This document shows positions 54,317-63,158 of a stretch of DNA of 64,000 nucleotides, in pieces. Below the pieces are notes generated by a model, which did no database searches, was not told where the DNA came from, and was given only the letters and a program-made list of their open reading frames with translations. The stretch covers positions 1,172,862 to 1,236,861 of the forward strand of contig NZ_KB893650.1 in the NCBI RefSeq assembly GCF_000374105.1. The letters are read 5' to 3'. A program made the position numbers and the translations under genes. Numbering within the stretch: the stretch's first letter is position 1; each line of letters opens with the position of its first letter. The DNA comes from Kangiella aquimarina DSM 16071. Lineage in GTDB: Bacteria > Pseudomonadota > Gammaproteobacteria > Enterobacterales > Kangiellaceae.

Positions 54317-55168
54317 CTAATCGTCTATCAGATCTTCAAAGTCTTCGCGGTAGTCTGCAATTTCTTCGAGCAAGTGGCGTTTTTGTTTAGCGCTTAGAGT
54401 ACGCAGCATTTTAAGCTGGTATTCTTTATAGATTTCGCCATTGTGGTCTCTGATAGCATTAAGCTCTTCGCCACCGACTTGATAGGGATCGATTATCAGG
54501 CTTTTGATGGCGGCTTGGCCGGCTGGTGTTGTGCGCTCTGTTAGGGCGGTGCGAAAGGCATCACGCCATCTCGATCTGTATTGATAGGTTACTTCGCCTG
54601 AAGATTTGAGTAGGCTGGCCATTTCTTTAATCAGTGCTTGTTGGTCATCGTTAAGACTGCCAATCCATTCGCTGAAGCTTTCTTCCAGTCGTTCAATCCG
54701 TTCTTCCTGTCTATCTTCCTCTTTGGTTTCCTTAAATTCTTCGTACTGCTCTTTAGCTTCTTTATCGAGGTTGTCCATTAGTTGCTTGACCTGCTCATCA
54801 CTGAGGCTGGCGGTTTGTGCTACCAGGTCGTCACTCATTTCAGCCAGCAGGGTGTTGTAGAAGCCTCGCATATCACGGCGATAGCGATCATAGGTTTGGT
54901 GAATGGCGCCTGATTTAATATCAGCTTCCATACGGTTGAGCATGGAAACATATTTGGGTAATTCGTTGGAACGATGCCATTCAGTTTTAATTTCCAATAA
55001 TTTTTCCAGGGTATCTTCCTGTTGGCTGGTCAGCTCAACATAATCATCCAGATACCAGGGCACGACCCAGTCCAGGCGGTTGTACCAGAATTTAATACCG
55101 CAGGCCTGAATAAAGAAAATACCTATCAACACGATGATAAAACGAGACTGTTTATTTTGGATGGTCAT
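54317..55168 (-). CDS. DUF6279 family lipoprotein
   Basis: 283 residues from the ATG at 55168 (AAGGA site 6 bases upstream). A 12-codon longer frame exists. Lipobox IQAC gives lipidated Cys23. The mature protein begins GIKFWYNRLDWVVPWYLDDYVELT, the family signature, and is then highly helical and acidic (KEAKEQYEEFKETKEEDRQEERIERLEE, in part). Function unknown; often a single gene in marine gammaproteobacteria. No terminator visible after it; a REP-like palindrome lies there. Confidence 0.8.
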   Translation of the reverse strand: MTIQNKQSRFIIVLIGIFFIQACGIKFWYNRLDWVVPWYLDDYVELTSQQEDTLEKLLEIKTEWHRSNELPKYVSMLNRMEADIKSGAIHQTYDRYRRDMRGFYNTLLAEMSDDLVAQTASLSDEQVKQLMDNLDKEAKEQYEEFKETKEEDRQEERIERLEESFSEWIGSLNDDQQALIKEMASLLKSSGEVTYQYRSRWRDAFRTALTERTTPAGQAAIKSLIIDPYQVGGEELNAIRDHNGEIYKEYQLKMLRTLSAKQKRHLLEEIADYREDFEDLIDD

Positions 55169-55361
55169 GCTTTTCCTTGGAGTTATATCAACCGCCATTA
55201 GCAATGGCAGTCATTATTATGATTACTATAGGCGATTCGAGTGAAAAAACCGTCAATTAGTTCCCTGTTTCAGGACTTAAACCAATGCGCTAGAATATGC
55301 TGGTTTTAAAAATTGGCCTTACACAACATAACACAGATAACCATAATACAGAGGGAATATC

Positions 55362-57485
55362 ATGAAGCGTTTTCTTGGGGTTTTTATGGTAGCGAGTTCG
55401 CTACTTTTTATGAGCGCCTGTTCAGATGACAAGCAGGAGACAGTAAAACCTGCGTCTAAACCATTAGTTCAGGCAGCCTGGTTGCAGGCATCACTTCCGG
55501 ACAGTACCGTTGCTTACGTTCGGGTACCTACCGCCTGGTTCCTGTTCACCGGTCAGGACAATGGATTCAAGCTTGCGCAAAATAACGAAGCGCATAATCA
55601 GCAAGTTCAGGCGATTCAAACTGCACTTAATCAAAATATTTTGAGCCATCTTGAAGCTCCAGCTGATGCCGTTGCGAAACTGTTTGTTGAACACATGACA
55701 TCACCGCTTGAAGTCGCTTTCATTCAAGAATCCGCTGGCAAGCCAATGCCTATCATGGTCTATGCAACACGTTTCAATTTTGCTGATAACAAAGCGTTTA
55801 ACGATACATTAGTGGCGTTAACTGCGGACTTAAAAGCTCAAGGAATTAACCATACGGCGAATGATGATGGTACAGGTTCTTTCGCGATGCCAGGAGCAAT
55901 GGCACGTTATCACTATGATGCAAATACTCAGCAATTCGTTATGGCGACAGGTTTTGCCACATCATTTACCGTGCTGAGCAATGTTATGGACTCTTTGAAA
56001 GATAACCCTCAGCATGCCATGCATGATATTCAAAGTCGTATCGACAGCAGCGGCAAGGGCCTGTTTACCTGGGTCAATACCAAGCAAATCATGCCGATCT
56101 TGACCATGAGCTTACCGCCACAACAGCTGAATGAACTTAAGGCGCTAGGACTTGATCAGATGAATGCAGCTGGTTTTGGCTATGGGGTCAGTAACGGTAA
56201 AACACGCTTAACCATGTTGATTGATATGCCAAAGGTTGGCATCCGCGATTTTATACCTGCGGTTAATAATGATTTTGATATTAAAACAGTAGGCACACCT
56301 CGCACCATGGCGATGCTGTCGATTCCAACCTATGAAGAGCAGATTCGTTTATTTAATAGCATCAATAAGGCTAATGGCGATAGTGCCAGTCTGGAAGAGC
56401 TTAACCAACAGGTGGTTGAGAAATTAGGCTTCAGCCTTGAGCAATTGGCAAGTGTGTTTGGTCCTGAGCTTATTTATTTCCGCGATGATGTTGGCGGCTT
56501 CACTGCAACAAAAGTGAATGACCCTCAATTAATGCAACAGATGATTGATAGCGTGGTTAAAAATGCCGAGGGCAATTATCAGGTAACCAAGCATCAGGGA
56601 AAAGAAATTCATGCCTTATCGTTTAAAGCGATGGCTAAGGAAGACCTGGCTGAACTTAATTCTGCAACTCCCTTAAGTTTTGAGAAAACCTTTTCCAAGC
56701 TCAATACGCGTCTTTATTGGACGATTGAAAATGGTTACCTGATTTATTCATCGGTGCCTCAGCCTCTGATTGAACGAAGCAAGCGTAGACCAACTGTATC
56801 CTTAGCAAAGTGGGTCAATGAGACTCAAGGACAGGATGTAAGCCACTCAATCTTTTCAGCAACCACTTCAGTGCGCGACCTGTCACGTAATTCTTATCAT
56901 TACTATTTAGAAGCTTTATTAATGGTGGCTGATATCACTGAAGCTGATTTCGATATCATGGCTTTGCCAACTGCTGATCAGATGGGTTTTTCTGAATATG
57001 GAGCGGTGGGATTTAAGTTGGACTCAAGCGATAAGTATTTGGGTGTTGAGTTTACCTTTGAGCAAAGTGCTAGCGATATTCTTTTTGCTGGTGGTGGAAT
57101 GCAGGCCGTAGCCGTCACGGGTGTTCTGGCTGCTGTGGCAATTCCTGCCTATCAGGATTACACCAAGCGTGCCAAGTTGATGCAGGTTAAGGTCAATGTG
57201 GGCATGATTAAAGATCAGGTAGCCTATGCACAGATGATGGGGGCACCACTGGAAGAGCTTGATGCTGGAAAGCATGGAATTATTGAAGGCTTTACCCCTA
57301 ACGAGTCCATAGAGCGAGTAGAGGTTGAAGATGGCGCTATTACCTTCTTTCTGAATAAAGCAACTTTTAGTGTCGGCTATTCTGTTCCTTTTGTTAGATA
57401 TGAGTACCCAACGGATGAAAGTAAGGAGTGGGTTTGTACGTCTAATCTGGAGCCAAAATTCCGCGAAACAGTGTGTGGGTTTTGA
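55362..57485 (+). CDS. Lipoprotein with a C-terminal type IV pilin-like domain
   Basis: 707 residues. Lipobox MSAC gives lipidated Cys20. Residues about 30-575 form a large beta/alpha domain of unknown family, with YVRVPTAWFLFTGQDNGFKL near the start. From about residue 580 the sequence switches to VAVTGVLAAVAIPAYQDYTK RAK, the hydrophobic helix and its exit that define type IV pilins. It is followed by a globular part with GAITFFLNKATFSV and the end EWVCTSNLEPKFRETVCGF, whose two Cys (692, 705) match the pilin D-region disulfide. The prepilin peptidase site (GFTLIE) is absent. The domain could lodge in the membrane or mimic a pilin. Good AGAGGGA site. Single gene. Confidence 0.75.
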   Translation: MKRFLGVFMVASSLLFMSACSDDKQETVKPASKPLVQAAWLQASLPDSTVAYVRVPTAWFLFTGQDNGFKLAQNNEAHNQQVQAIQTALNQNILSHLEAPADAVAKLFVEHMTSPLEVAFIQESAGKPMPIMVYATRFNFADNKAFNDTLVALTADLKAQGINHTANDDGTGSFAMPGAMARYHYDANTQQFVMATGFATSFTVLSNVMDSLKDNPQHAMHDIQSRIDSSGKGLFTWVNTKQIMPILTMSLPPQQLNELKALGLDQMNAAGFGYGVSNGKTRLTMLIDMPKVGIRDFIPAVNNDFDIKTVGTPRTMAMLSIPTYEEQIRLFNSINKANGDSASLEELNQQVVEKLGFSLEQLASVFGPELIYFRDDVGGFTATKVNDPQLMQQMIDSVVKNAEGNYQVTKHQGKEIHALSFKAMAKEDLAELNSATPLSFEKTFSKLNTRLYWTIENGYLIYSSVPQPLIERSKRRPTVSLAKWVNETQGQDVSHSIFSATTSVRDLSRNSYHYYLEALLMVADITEADFDIMALPTADQMGFSEYGAVGFKLDSSDKYLGVEFTFEQSASDILFAGGGMQAVAVTGVLAAVAIPAYQDYTKRAKLMQVKVNVGMIKDQVAYAQMMGAPLEELDAGKHGIIEGFTPNESIERVEVEDGAITFFLNKATFSVGYSVPFVRYEYPTDESKEWVCTSNLEPKFRETVCGF

Positions 57486-57511
57486 TGAGGACCGTTTTTA
57501 TTTACATTTAT

Positions 57512-57539
57512 GTAGGGGCGATTCATGAATCGCCCGTAC
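57512..57539. repeat. REP-like palindrome (GTAGGG type)
   Basis: The perfect 20-base palindrome gggcgattcatgaatcgccc (57516-57535) is flanked by GTAG and GTAC. Together with the next element it fills most of the 310-base gap 57486-57795, where I see no gene. Confidence 0.7.
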
Positions 57540-57629
57540 AAAGAGTTGAGAAGTAGTTAGACTTAAAGAAATTTGTCGAGATTGCCATGAGTTCTGCGAA
57601 CTCCCACAATGACGATCTAAATAGTGTCT

Positions 57630-57676
57630 GTAGGGACAACTCATGAGTACCCAGTGGGGCAGACTCTTGTCCGTAC
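57630..57676. repeat. REP-like imperfect palindrome (GTAGGG type)
   Basis: GTAGGGACAA (57630-57639) pairs with TTGTCCGTAC (57667-57676) with one mismatch; ACTCATGAGT (57639-57648) is an internal palindrome. It has the same GTAGGG head and GTAC tail as the element at 57512. Confidence 0.55.
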
Positions 57677-57716
57677 GACAGTATTCAACTAGAGCAGCTC
57701 TTTGTCTCGACAAACA

Positions 57717-57754
57717 AAAAAGCCCGCAGAACCTGATGGTCGTGCGGGCTTTTT
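57717..57754. terminator. Bidirectional intrinsic terminator between the pilin-like lipoprotein and fklB
   Basis: AAAAAGCCCGCA (57717-57728) and TGCGGGCTTTTT (57743-57754) form a perfect 12-bp stem with a 14-base loop. It can end both the + strand lipoprotein transcript and the minus-strand fklB transcript. Confidence 0.88.
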
Positions 57755-57795
57755 GTTTCCTTCTAATTAAGCAAGGAAGAGGAGCTTACAGTCGC

Positions 57796-58416
57796 TTATG
57801 AAACGATATCCAGTAACTCAATTTCAAAGATCAAGGCCTGGAATGGGCCAATAGCACCACCGGCTCCTTGCTCGCCGTAGGCAAGGTTATAAGGGATATA
57901 AAGTTTCCACTTTGAGCCAACTGGCATTAACTGTAGTGCTTCGGTCCAGCCTTTAATCACGCCGCCAACTGGGAATTCAGCTGGTTCACCGCGCTTGTAT
58001 GAGCTGTCAAACTCCTGACCATTGACCAAAGTACCTGCGTAATGAGTACGAACCATTGAGTCAGCAGTTGGCTTTTCGCCAGAGCCTTCAGTGATGACTT
58101 CATACTGCAGGCCGCTTTCAAGTACAGTGACTTCATCGCGCTTAGCATTTTCAGCTAGAAACTCTTCGCCTTCAGCGGCATACTTTTTGGCCATTTCAGC
58201 TTGCTGGGCCTGTAAACGTTCCTGCATTTCCACGAACGCAGCATTAATGTCGTCGGCTGGAATTTGAGGATTCTGACCAGCGAATGCATCTTGAATGCCA
58301 GCTACAACTGCATCGATTGAGATGCCTTCAAAAGCACCTTTAACCTGCTGGCCCATTTGTAGGCCAATACCGTATGAGGCTTTGGCTTCGGTAGACGTGA
58401 AGTCTGGAGTAGACAT
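57796..58416 (-). CDS. fklB: FKBP-type peptidyl-prolyl isomerase FklB
   Basis: 206 residues, the same length as E. coli FklB (FKBP22). N-terminal dimerisation domain (about 1-95; ASYGIGLQMGQQVKGAF), then a full FKBP domain (about 115-206) with VRTHYAGTLVNGQEFDSSYKR, GWTEALQLMPVGSKWKLYIP, YGEQGAGGAIGPFQALIFEIELLD. It speeds cis-trans proline isomerisation; no signal peptide, so cytosolic. AGGA site before the ATG. Divergent from rdgC. Confidence 0.95.
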   Translation of the reverse strand: MSTPDFTSTEAKASYGIGLQMGQQVKGAFEGISIDAVVAGIQDAFAGQNPQIPADDINAAFVEMQERLQAQQAEMAKKYAAEGEEFLAENAKRDEVTVLESGLQYEVITEGSGEKPTADSMVRTHYAGTLVNGQEFDSSYKRGEPAEFPVGGVIKGWTEALQLMPVGSKWKLYIPYNLAYGEQGAGGAIGPFQALIFEIELLDIVS

Positions 58417-58610
58417 AATAATTTCCTAAATGATGAATCAATTAGCTATGTGGGGATAGATTGGCGGAATTAAAGGCTTTTAGCCGAATTTGTTAGCCTG
58501 CTTATTGATTTGAGGCATCATTAGCTAAAATTTGGCCAGCTCAAGCTATGGCGGATGAGGTTGAATTTCGCCATAATACGCCCCCTAATTCTAACGCAGA
58601 TATTGTCCTC

Positions 58611-59516
58611 ATGTGGTTTCGTAATTGTCATATTTATCACCTCACAACACCTTTTCAACACTCTCCAGAAGAGTTAGCCGAAGTTCTTGAAAATCAACGC
58701 TTTAGCTCGGTTGGCAGGCAGGATACTGAAACCCTGGGCTGGATTTCTCCATTAAATCGTCAGTTCGAGCATCTGGTCCATGCGGCCAATGGCTGTATCT
58801 TGCTGTGTATGCGTAAAGAACAGAAAGTGATCCCGGCAAGCATGGTCAAAGAAACGTTGGAAGAGCGTGTTGCGACTATTGAGGCTGAAGAGGGGCGCAA
58901 AGTCTTCGGCAAGGAAAAGTCAGCGCTGAAAGACGATATTCTGAGCCTGTTAAAGCCCAAGGCTTTAAGCAAGTCCAGTCATACCTATGGGTACATCGAC
59001 CCTCGTAATAACCTGTTGGTGATTAATGCTGGTAGCAACAGTGTGGCTGACAGCTTTATTCAGCTACTGATCGATAGTTTGGGAACATTGGGCGCCATTC
59101 GTCTGATGGGTGAAGAGAGTCCATCAGCAATCATGAACCGCTGGTTGAAAGAGGGTTTACCTCATGGCTGGACTCTGACAGGCCAATATGAATTCAAGGA
59201 TCCGCAGAATGATCGAGTGGCCAAATTCAAAGATAGTGAAGAGTCCAACCCTTTGATTGATGACTTGTTAGAAGATGGATATTGGGTAGAAAAGTTGGGT
59301 ATTCGTTTTAAGGATCAATTTAATGCAGTGATTCAGTCTGATATGCTGGTAAAAAGCATCAAGTTTGATGATGAATTGCTCAAAGAAAATGAAGATGTCG
59401 ATGATATTGAGCCTTATGCCCGACTGGATGCTGATCTGGTGTTGATGACTCAGACTTTTGCTGAGTTTATTGCAGAGTTGAAAACTGAATTTAAAGTGAT
59501 TACCGAGAAGGAATAA
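58611..59516 (+). CDS. rdgC: Recombination-associated protein RdgC
   Basis: 301 residues (303 in E. coli) from the ATG at 58611. WFRNCHIYHLT at the N-terminus, then NGCILLCMRKEQKVIPASMVKETLEERVA, KDDILSLLKPKAL and DADLVLMTQTFAEFI match RdgC. RdgC forms a ring that binds double-stranded DNA and inhibits RecA filament formation. A longer frame from 58548 is open but would add sequence unlike the family; neither start has a clear ribosome-binding site. The next gene starts 3 bases later. Confidence 0.93.
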   Translation: MWFRNCHIYHLTTPFQHSPEELAEVLENQRFSSVGRQDTETLGWISPLNRQFEHLVHAANGCILLCMRKEQKVIPASMVKETLEERVATIEAEEGRKVFGKEKSALKDDILSLLKPKALSKSSHTYGYIDPRNNLLVINAGSNSVADSFIQLLIDSLGTLGAIRLMGEESPSAIMNRWLKEGLPHGWTLTGQYEFKDPQNDRVAKFKDSEESNPLIDDLLEDGYWVEKLGIRFKDQFNAVIQSDMLVKSIKFDDELLKENEDVDDIEPYARLDADLVLMTQTFAEFIAELKTEFKVITEKE

Positions 59517-59519
59517 GTT

Positions 59520-60944
59520 GTGGTTGAACACGATAAAACCTTAACGACCGAACAGAAAGCGCTGGCGGTTAACCTGAATCCTACTCAGTATGGGACCATT
59601 GTTGAAATTGGTGCCGGTCAGGAAGTGGCGCGTCAGTTTTTCTCAGCAGGCGCTGCTGCGGGCACTGTTGCCAAAACCATGTCTGCCTATGATATGCAGG
59701 TCAGCGATGATATTTATGGCAAAGCTGGGCGCTATGTGAGTCGTGAGCGTGTCGAGCAGATGCTGGTTCATGAGTATGACCTGCTGCATTCTCGTCTTGA
59801 TGAAGTGCGCTCAGCCGACACTCAATATTTCAGTTATGCCGCGACGGTTACTGCCCGCAGTTACAGCCAGAAGAACGAATGTCATGGCTGGATCGGAATT
59901 CGCATGCAGTTGGAACCTAAAGCGCCACCCAGCGAGATTGTCATGCACGTTCGGATGCTGGATGAAAGTAATAAAGAGCAGTCGGAAGCGCTGGGTATTT
60001 TCGGCGTCAATGTGGTTTACGGTGCATTCCATTACCATAAAGATCCGAAGGTATTCATTGAGTCGTTACTGGATAATTTGGTCAATGACTTTGGGCAGAA
60101 GCGTATTGAAGTGGATCTGATTCATTTCGCTGGACACACTTTCGAAAACGTCGAAAACCGATTAATGAACTTACATCTGGTTCGTTCCTGGTGTTGTCGT
60201 GCAGTTATGTTTGATGCACAGGGTGCTTCGGAAGTGCCGGGTACCATGTTACGTAAAAAAGATGTGCTGGTCATTCGTGGCTCTTTCAAGCCGCCAACAA
60301 AGGTCCATGTGGACATGACCGAAGCCGCGATGAAGCAGTTTCTTGAAGAAGAGGGCGTGCAGCGAGACAAAGTCTTTACCGTCGCTGAAATCACCATGGC
60401 GGAGCTTGCCAACGATGCGGAAACTGACGATGCCAGCTTTCTTGCGCGCGTCGACCTTCTCAACAAGCTTGGGTACAACGTACTGATTTCCGATTACCTG
60501 CGTTTCTTCCGCCTGCGTTCATGGATGCGTCGATATACTCAGAACCGAATTGGTATCGTACTGAGTATTCTTGATTTCGATCAGTTATTTAATGAGTCAT
60601 ATTACGAAGGGCTTGAGGGCGGCATACTTGAAGCCATGGGTAAATTATTCTCAGGCAATACTAACGTGTATGTATACCCAACCCGCGTTGGCGAAAAACT
60701 AGTCACGCTTGAAAATGTTGAAGTGGCAGAGAACACTAAATATTTATTAAAGCACCTGATTGAAAACAAACACCTCGTCGCTACCAAAACCTGGAATGAC
60801 GAAAACCTTCACATCTCCGCACGCAACATCGCTAAAGAAATCCCTCTCGGCCAAGGTGACTGGGAAAAGCAGCTGCCCGATGCCATACGCGATGAAATTA
60901 AAGCACGTTGTATGTTTGGGTACTGTGAGTTGCCGGAGAAGTAG
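59520..60944 (+). CDS. Large conserved protein of unknown function
   Basis: 474 residues from GTG, AAGGA 6 bases upstream, 3 bases after rdgC. The N-terminal EIGAGQEVARQFFSAGAAAGTVAKTMSAYDMQVSDDIYG, RYVSRERVEQMLVHEYDLL and TVTARSYSQKNECHGWIGIRMQL are characteristic of a family that databases often call TonB-dependent receptor. That label is wrong for a soluble protein without a signal peptide or plug/barrel. The pattern GSFKPPTKVHVDM and LISDYLRFFRLR suggest additional conserved regions. I do not know the function. Tight linkage to rdgC suggests one transcript. Confidence 0.7.
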   Translation: MVEHDKTLTTEQKALAVNLNPTQYGTIVEIGAGQEVARQFFSAGAAAGTVAKTMSAYDMQVSDDIYGKAGRYVSRERVEQMLVHEYDLLHSRLDEVRSADTQYFSYAATVTARSYSQKNECHGWIGIRMQLEPKAPPSEIVMHVRMLDESNKEQSEALGIFGVNVVYGAFHYHKDPKVFIESLLDNLVNDFGQKRIEVDLIHFAGHTFENVENRLMNLHLVRSWCCRAVMFDAQGASEVPGTMLRKKDVLVIRGSFKPPTKVHVDMTEAAMKQFLEEEGVQRDKVFTVAEITMAELANDAETDDASFLARVDLLNKLGYNVLISDYLRFFRLRSWMRRYTQNRIGIVLSILDFDQLFNESYYEGLEGGILEAMGKLFSGNTNVYVYPTRVGEKLVTLENVEVAENTKYLLKHLIENKHLVATKTWNDENLHISARNIAKEIPLGQGDWEKQLPDAIRDEIKARCMFGYCELPEK

Positions 60945-60974
60945 GCAGGGTTTCTGAAGCGAAAAGTTGCTTTA

Positions 60975-61046
60975 TCGTAGGGTGCGTCGTGACGCACCAT
61001 TGAGCTACTTGGCACTAAAAGAGGTGCGTCACGACGCACCCTACGA
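60975..61046. repeat. REP-like element pair (BIME-like inverted repeat)
   Basis: Left arm 60975-60998 and right arm 61023-61046 are perfect 24-base inverted copies separated by 24 bases. Each arm is itself palindromic (GGTGCGTC-GT-GACGCACC) and starts TCGTAGGG. It lies between the unknown-function gene and the SUKH-like gene. Confidence 0.85.
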
Positions 61047-61066
61047 ATAAGAAAGGAACTCCAATA

Positions 61067-61684
61067 ATGATATCTGAATTAAAATCCTTAATTGAAGAAC
61101 ATTTCGGCGTATTTAAATGCGTAGAAATTGGCAATGAGAATAATTGTAAAGAGGTGTCTTTCAAACACTCAGTCGGCTTATTAAAAGATTGTAGTGACTT
61201 ACCTAAGGTTGGAGATATTCCTGACTTTTACCATGCCTTCGGCAGTTTAACGCTTTACCATGATGAGGTAAGTGGCGATTCAGCTGTCTATATTGCGAAT
61301 CCAAAGCAGTGGCCTGAACTTCATAATTACTTTTCTGATTGGGTTGGCGACTTAGATGAGGATGAAAAAGAAGAGCTGGTTCCTGAATGGGTGGATACCT
61401 GTATTGTTATTGGGGAAATTCCAGCAACCGGAAATTACTTGTTAGTTCCAACCACTGGTGAAAAGACTGGTCACGTCTATTTATTTGAACACGATGGTTT
61501 TGAATTTATAGAATTAGCATCGAATATAGAGGCCTACATTCATAGGATGCTAAATTTAGATAGCCATATGCTAACTCAGATTGCTTCCCATATGAGATTT
61601 ATAGAAAAAGACAATTACAATCAGTGGTGGATAAAAGAACTGCGAGATAATAAAGGAAATTTAGTTAAAACTAATGATGACTAA
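61067..61684 (+). CDS. SUKH/SMI1-KNR4-like hypothetical protein
   Basis: 205 residues, acidic, soluble. LPKVGDIPDFYHAFGSLTLY, GEIPATGNYLLVPTTGEKTGHVYLFEHDGFEFIELASNIEAYIHRML has the shape of a SUKH-superfamily domain, often an immunity protein against polymorphic toxins. No toxin gene lies next to it, so it may be an orphan or have another role. AAGGA about 10 bases before the ATG. A REP pair lies directly upstream. A+T-richer than its neighbours. Confidence 0.55.
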   Translation: MISELKSLIEEHFGVFKCVEIGNENNCKEVSFKHSVGLLKDCSDLPKVGDIPDFYHAFGSLTLYHDEVSGDSAVYIANPKQWPELHNYFSDWVGDLDEDEKEELVPEWVDTCIVIGEIPATGNYLLVPTTGEKTGHVYLFEHDGFEFIELASNIEAYIHRMLNLDSHMLTQIASHMRFIEKDNYNQWWIKELRDNKGNLVKTNDD

Positions 61685-61702
61685 ATATAATGGAACTCTG
61701 CT

Positions 61703-62602
61703 TTGACCACTCTAAAAACACTTCTCGGCACAATCCGCCTTCCTTTTCTTCTGCTGACGCCGGCATGTGTTTCAGTAGGCATCGGTACTGCTTATTGGCA
61801 GACAGGAACTCTTAACGGCTTTTATGTACTGCTGATTATTATTGGTGCTTTGTCTGCTCACATCAGCGTCAATGTCTTCAACGAGTATTTTGATGCCAAA
61901 AGCGATTTAGATTCTAAAACTATACGCACGCCTTTTAGTGGAGGTAGTGGTGCTTTGCAGGCGAATCCTAGCCTAAGCAATGTGGCTTTACGGCTTGCCT
62001 GGTTAACTTTCGGGATAACGGCTCAAATCGGGATTTACTTTGTTTCTGAATTGGGTTGGCAGCTATTGCCTTTAGGACTTCTTGGTTTACTTTTACTGGT
62101 TACTTACACAACCTGGTGGGTCTACAATCCCTGGTTATGCCTTATTGCACCAGGTTTAGGTTTTGGTGTTTTGATGGTTGCAGGTGCGCATTTTGTTTTA
62201 ACCGGTGAGTATAGTTCCGTTGCATTTGTTGCCTCTTTGCCAGTTACTCTACTCGTCAGTGGATTACTGTTGTTAAACCAGTTTCCAGATGTTGAAGCAG
62301 ATGAGTCAATTGGGCGCAAACACCTTCCCATTGTTCTTGGATTTCAGAATAGTGCATGGGTGCTTGGCGGCTTTTATTTGCTGACTTATTTGATTGTGAT
62401 AATAAGTGTGTTATTAAAAATACTACCAATCTACTGCTTACTTTCACTAGCGACTGCTCCATTGGCGTGGAAAGCATTTTACGGGGCAAAAAGTTTCAAA
62501 GGTAATATCCCTCAACTAATTCCTGCGATGGGTATGAATGTTGCGCTAAACTTAATAACCCCTTTGCTGTTGACCATAGGTTTAATTTTAGGAACATCAT
62601 GA
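61703..62602 (+). CDS. UbiA-family prenyltransferase (MenA-like)
   Basis: 299 residues, eight to nine membrane helices. First Asp-rich motif NVFNEYFDAKSDLD (about 54-67) and second QFPDVEADESIGRKHLP (about 192-208), the two Mg-diphosphate sites of UbiA/MenA enzymes. It probably transfers a polyprenyl chain to an aromatic acceptor in quinone or lipid synthesis; the acceptor is not shown. The start is TTG at 61703 with TGGAA upstream. Its stop overlaps ychJ (ATGA). Confidence 0.85.
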   Translation: MTTLKTLLGTIRLPFLLLTPACVSVGIGTAYWQTGTLNGFYVLLIIIGALSAHISVNVFNEYFDAKSDLDSKTIRTPFSGGSGALQANPSLSNVALRLAWLTFGITAQIGIYFVSELGWQLLPLGLLGLLLLVTYTTWWVYNPWLCLIAPGLGFGVLMVAGAHFVLTGEYSSVAFVASLPVTLLVSGLLLLNQFPDVEADESIGRKHLPIVLGFQNSAWVLGGFYLLTYLIVIISVLLKILPIYCLLSLATAPLAWKAFYGAKSFKGNIPQLIPAMGMNVALNLITPLLLTIGLILGTS

Positions 62603-63084
62603 ATACAAATTGCCCCTGCCGTATGAAAGAAAACACTAATCTTTTAAATTACAGCGATTGCTGTGAGCCTTTTCATCTGGGCAATGCTTTGCCGGAAACC
62701 CCCGAACAGTTAATGCGCTCTCGATACACTGCTTATTATCTGGGGCTAGGGCAGTATATCTTTGATACCCACCACATTGATTTCAGAGGAAACACATCTG
62801 TAGAAGAATTTACTCACAGTGCTCAAGCTACTCGTTGGTGTGGTCTTGAAGTGATACATGCGGAGCAGGAAGCTGATAAAGGTCTGGTTGAGTTTAAGGC
62901 TTATTTTCTGGACAAAGATAAGTTGCATTGTCTGAATGAGGCTTCTAATTTTGTAAGAGAAACAGGACGCTGGCTGTATACCGACGGTGAATTCAAACCA
63001 AAATCAGTAGTTAAAAATTCCAGAAATGATCCATGCCCCTGTGGAAGTGGTAAAAAAGCAAAAAAATGTTGTCTAATGGATTAA
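62599..63084 (+). CDS. ychJ: YchJ family protein with SEC-C motif
   Basis: 161 residues (152 in E. coli). N-terminal CPCRMKENTNLLNYSDCCEPFHLG and C-terminal RNDPCPCGSGKKAKKCC are the two metal-binding Cys-rich SEC-C-type modules, around a central cystatin-like fold (about 30-130; LMRSRYTAYYLGLGQYIFDTHH). Proposed as a small metal-binding or protein-targeting factor; its function is not firmly known. Overlaps the prenyltransferase by 4 bases. Confidence 0.9.
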   Translation: MNTNCPCRMKENTNLLNYSDCCEPFHLGNALPETPEQLMRSRYTAYYLGLGQYIFDTHHIDFRGNTSVEEFTHSAQATRWCGLEVIHAEQEADKGLVEFKAYFLDKDKLHCLNEASNFVRETGRWLYTDGEFKPKSVVKNSRNDPCPCGSGKKAKKCCLMD

Positions 63085-63158
63085 ACCTTTTTGGGTGTCT
63101 GTGCATCTAAAGGACGTTGCAACGATAACCAACAATATAATGATAATTAGGAGAAGGG

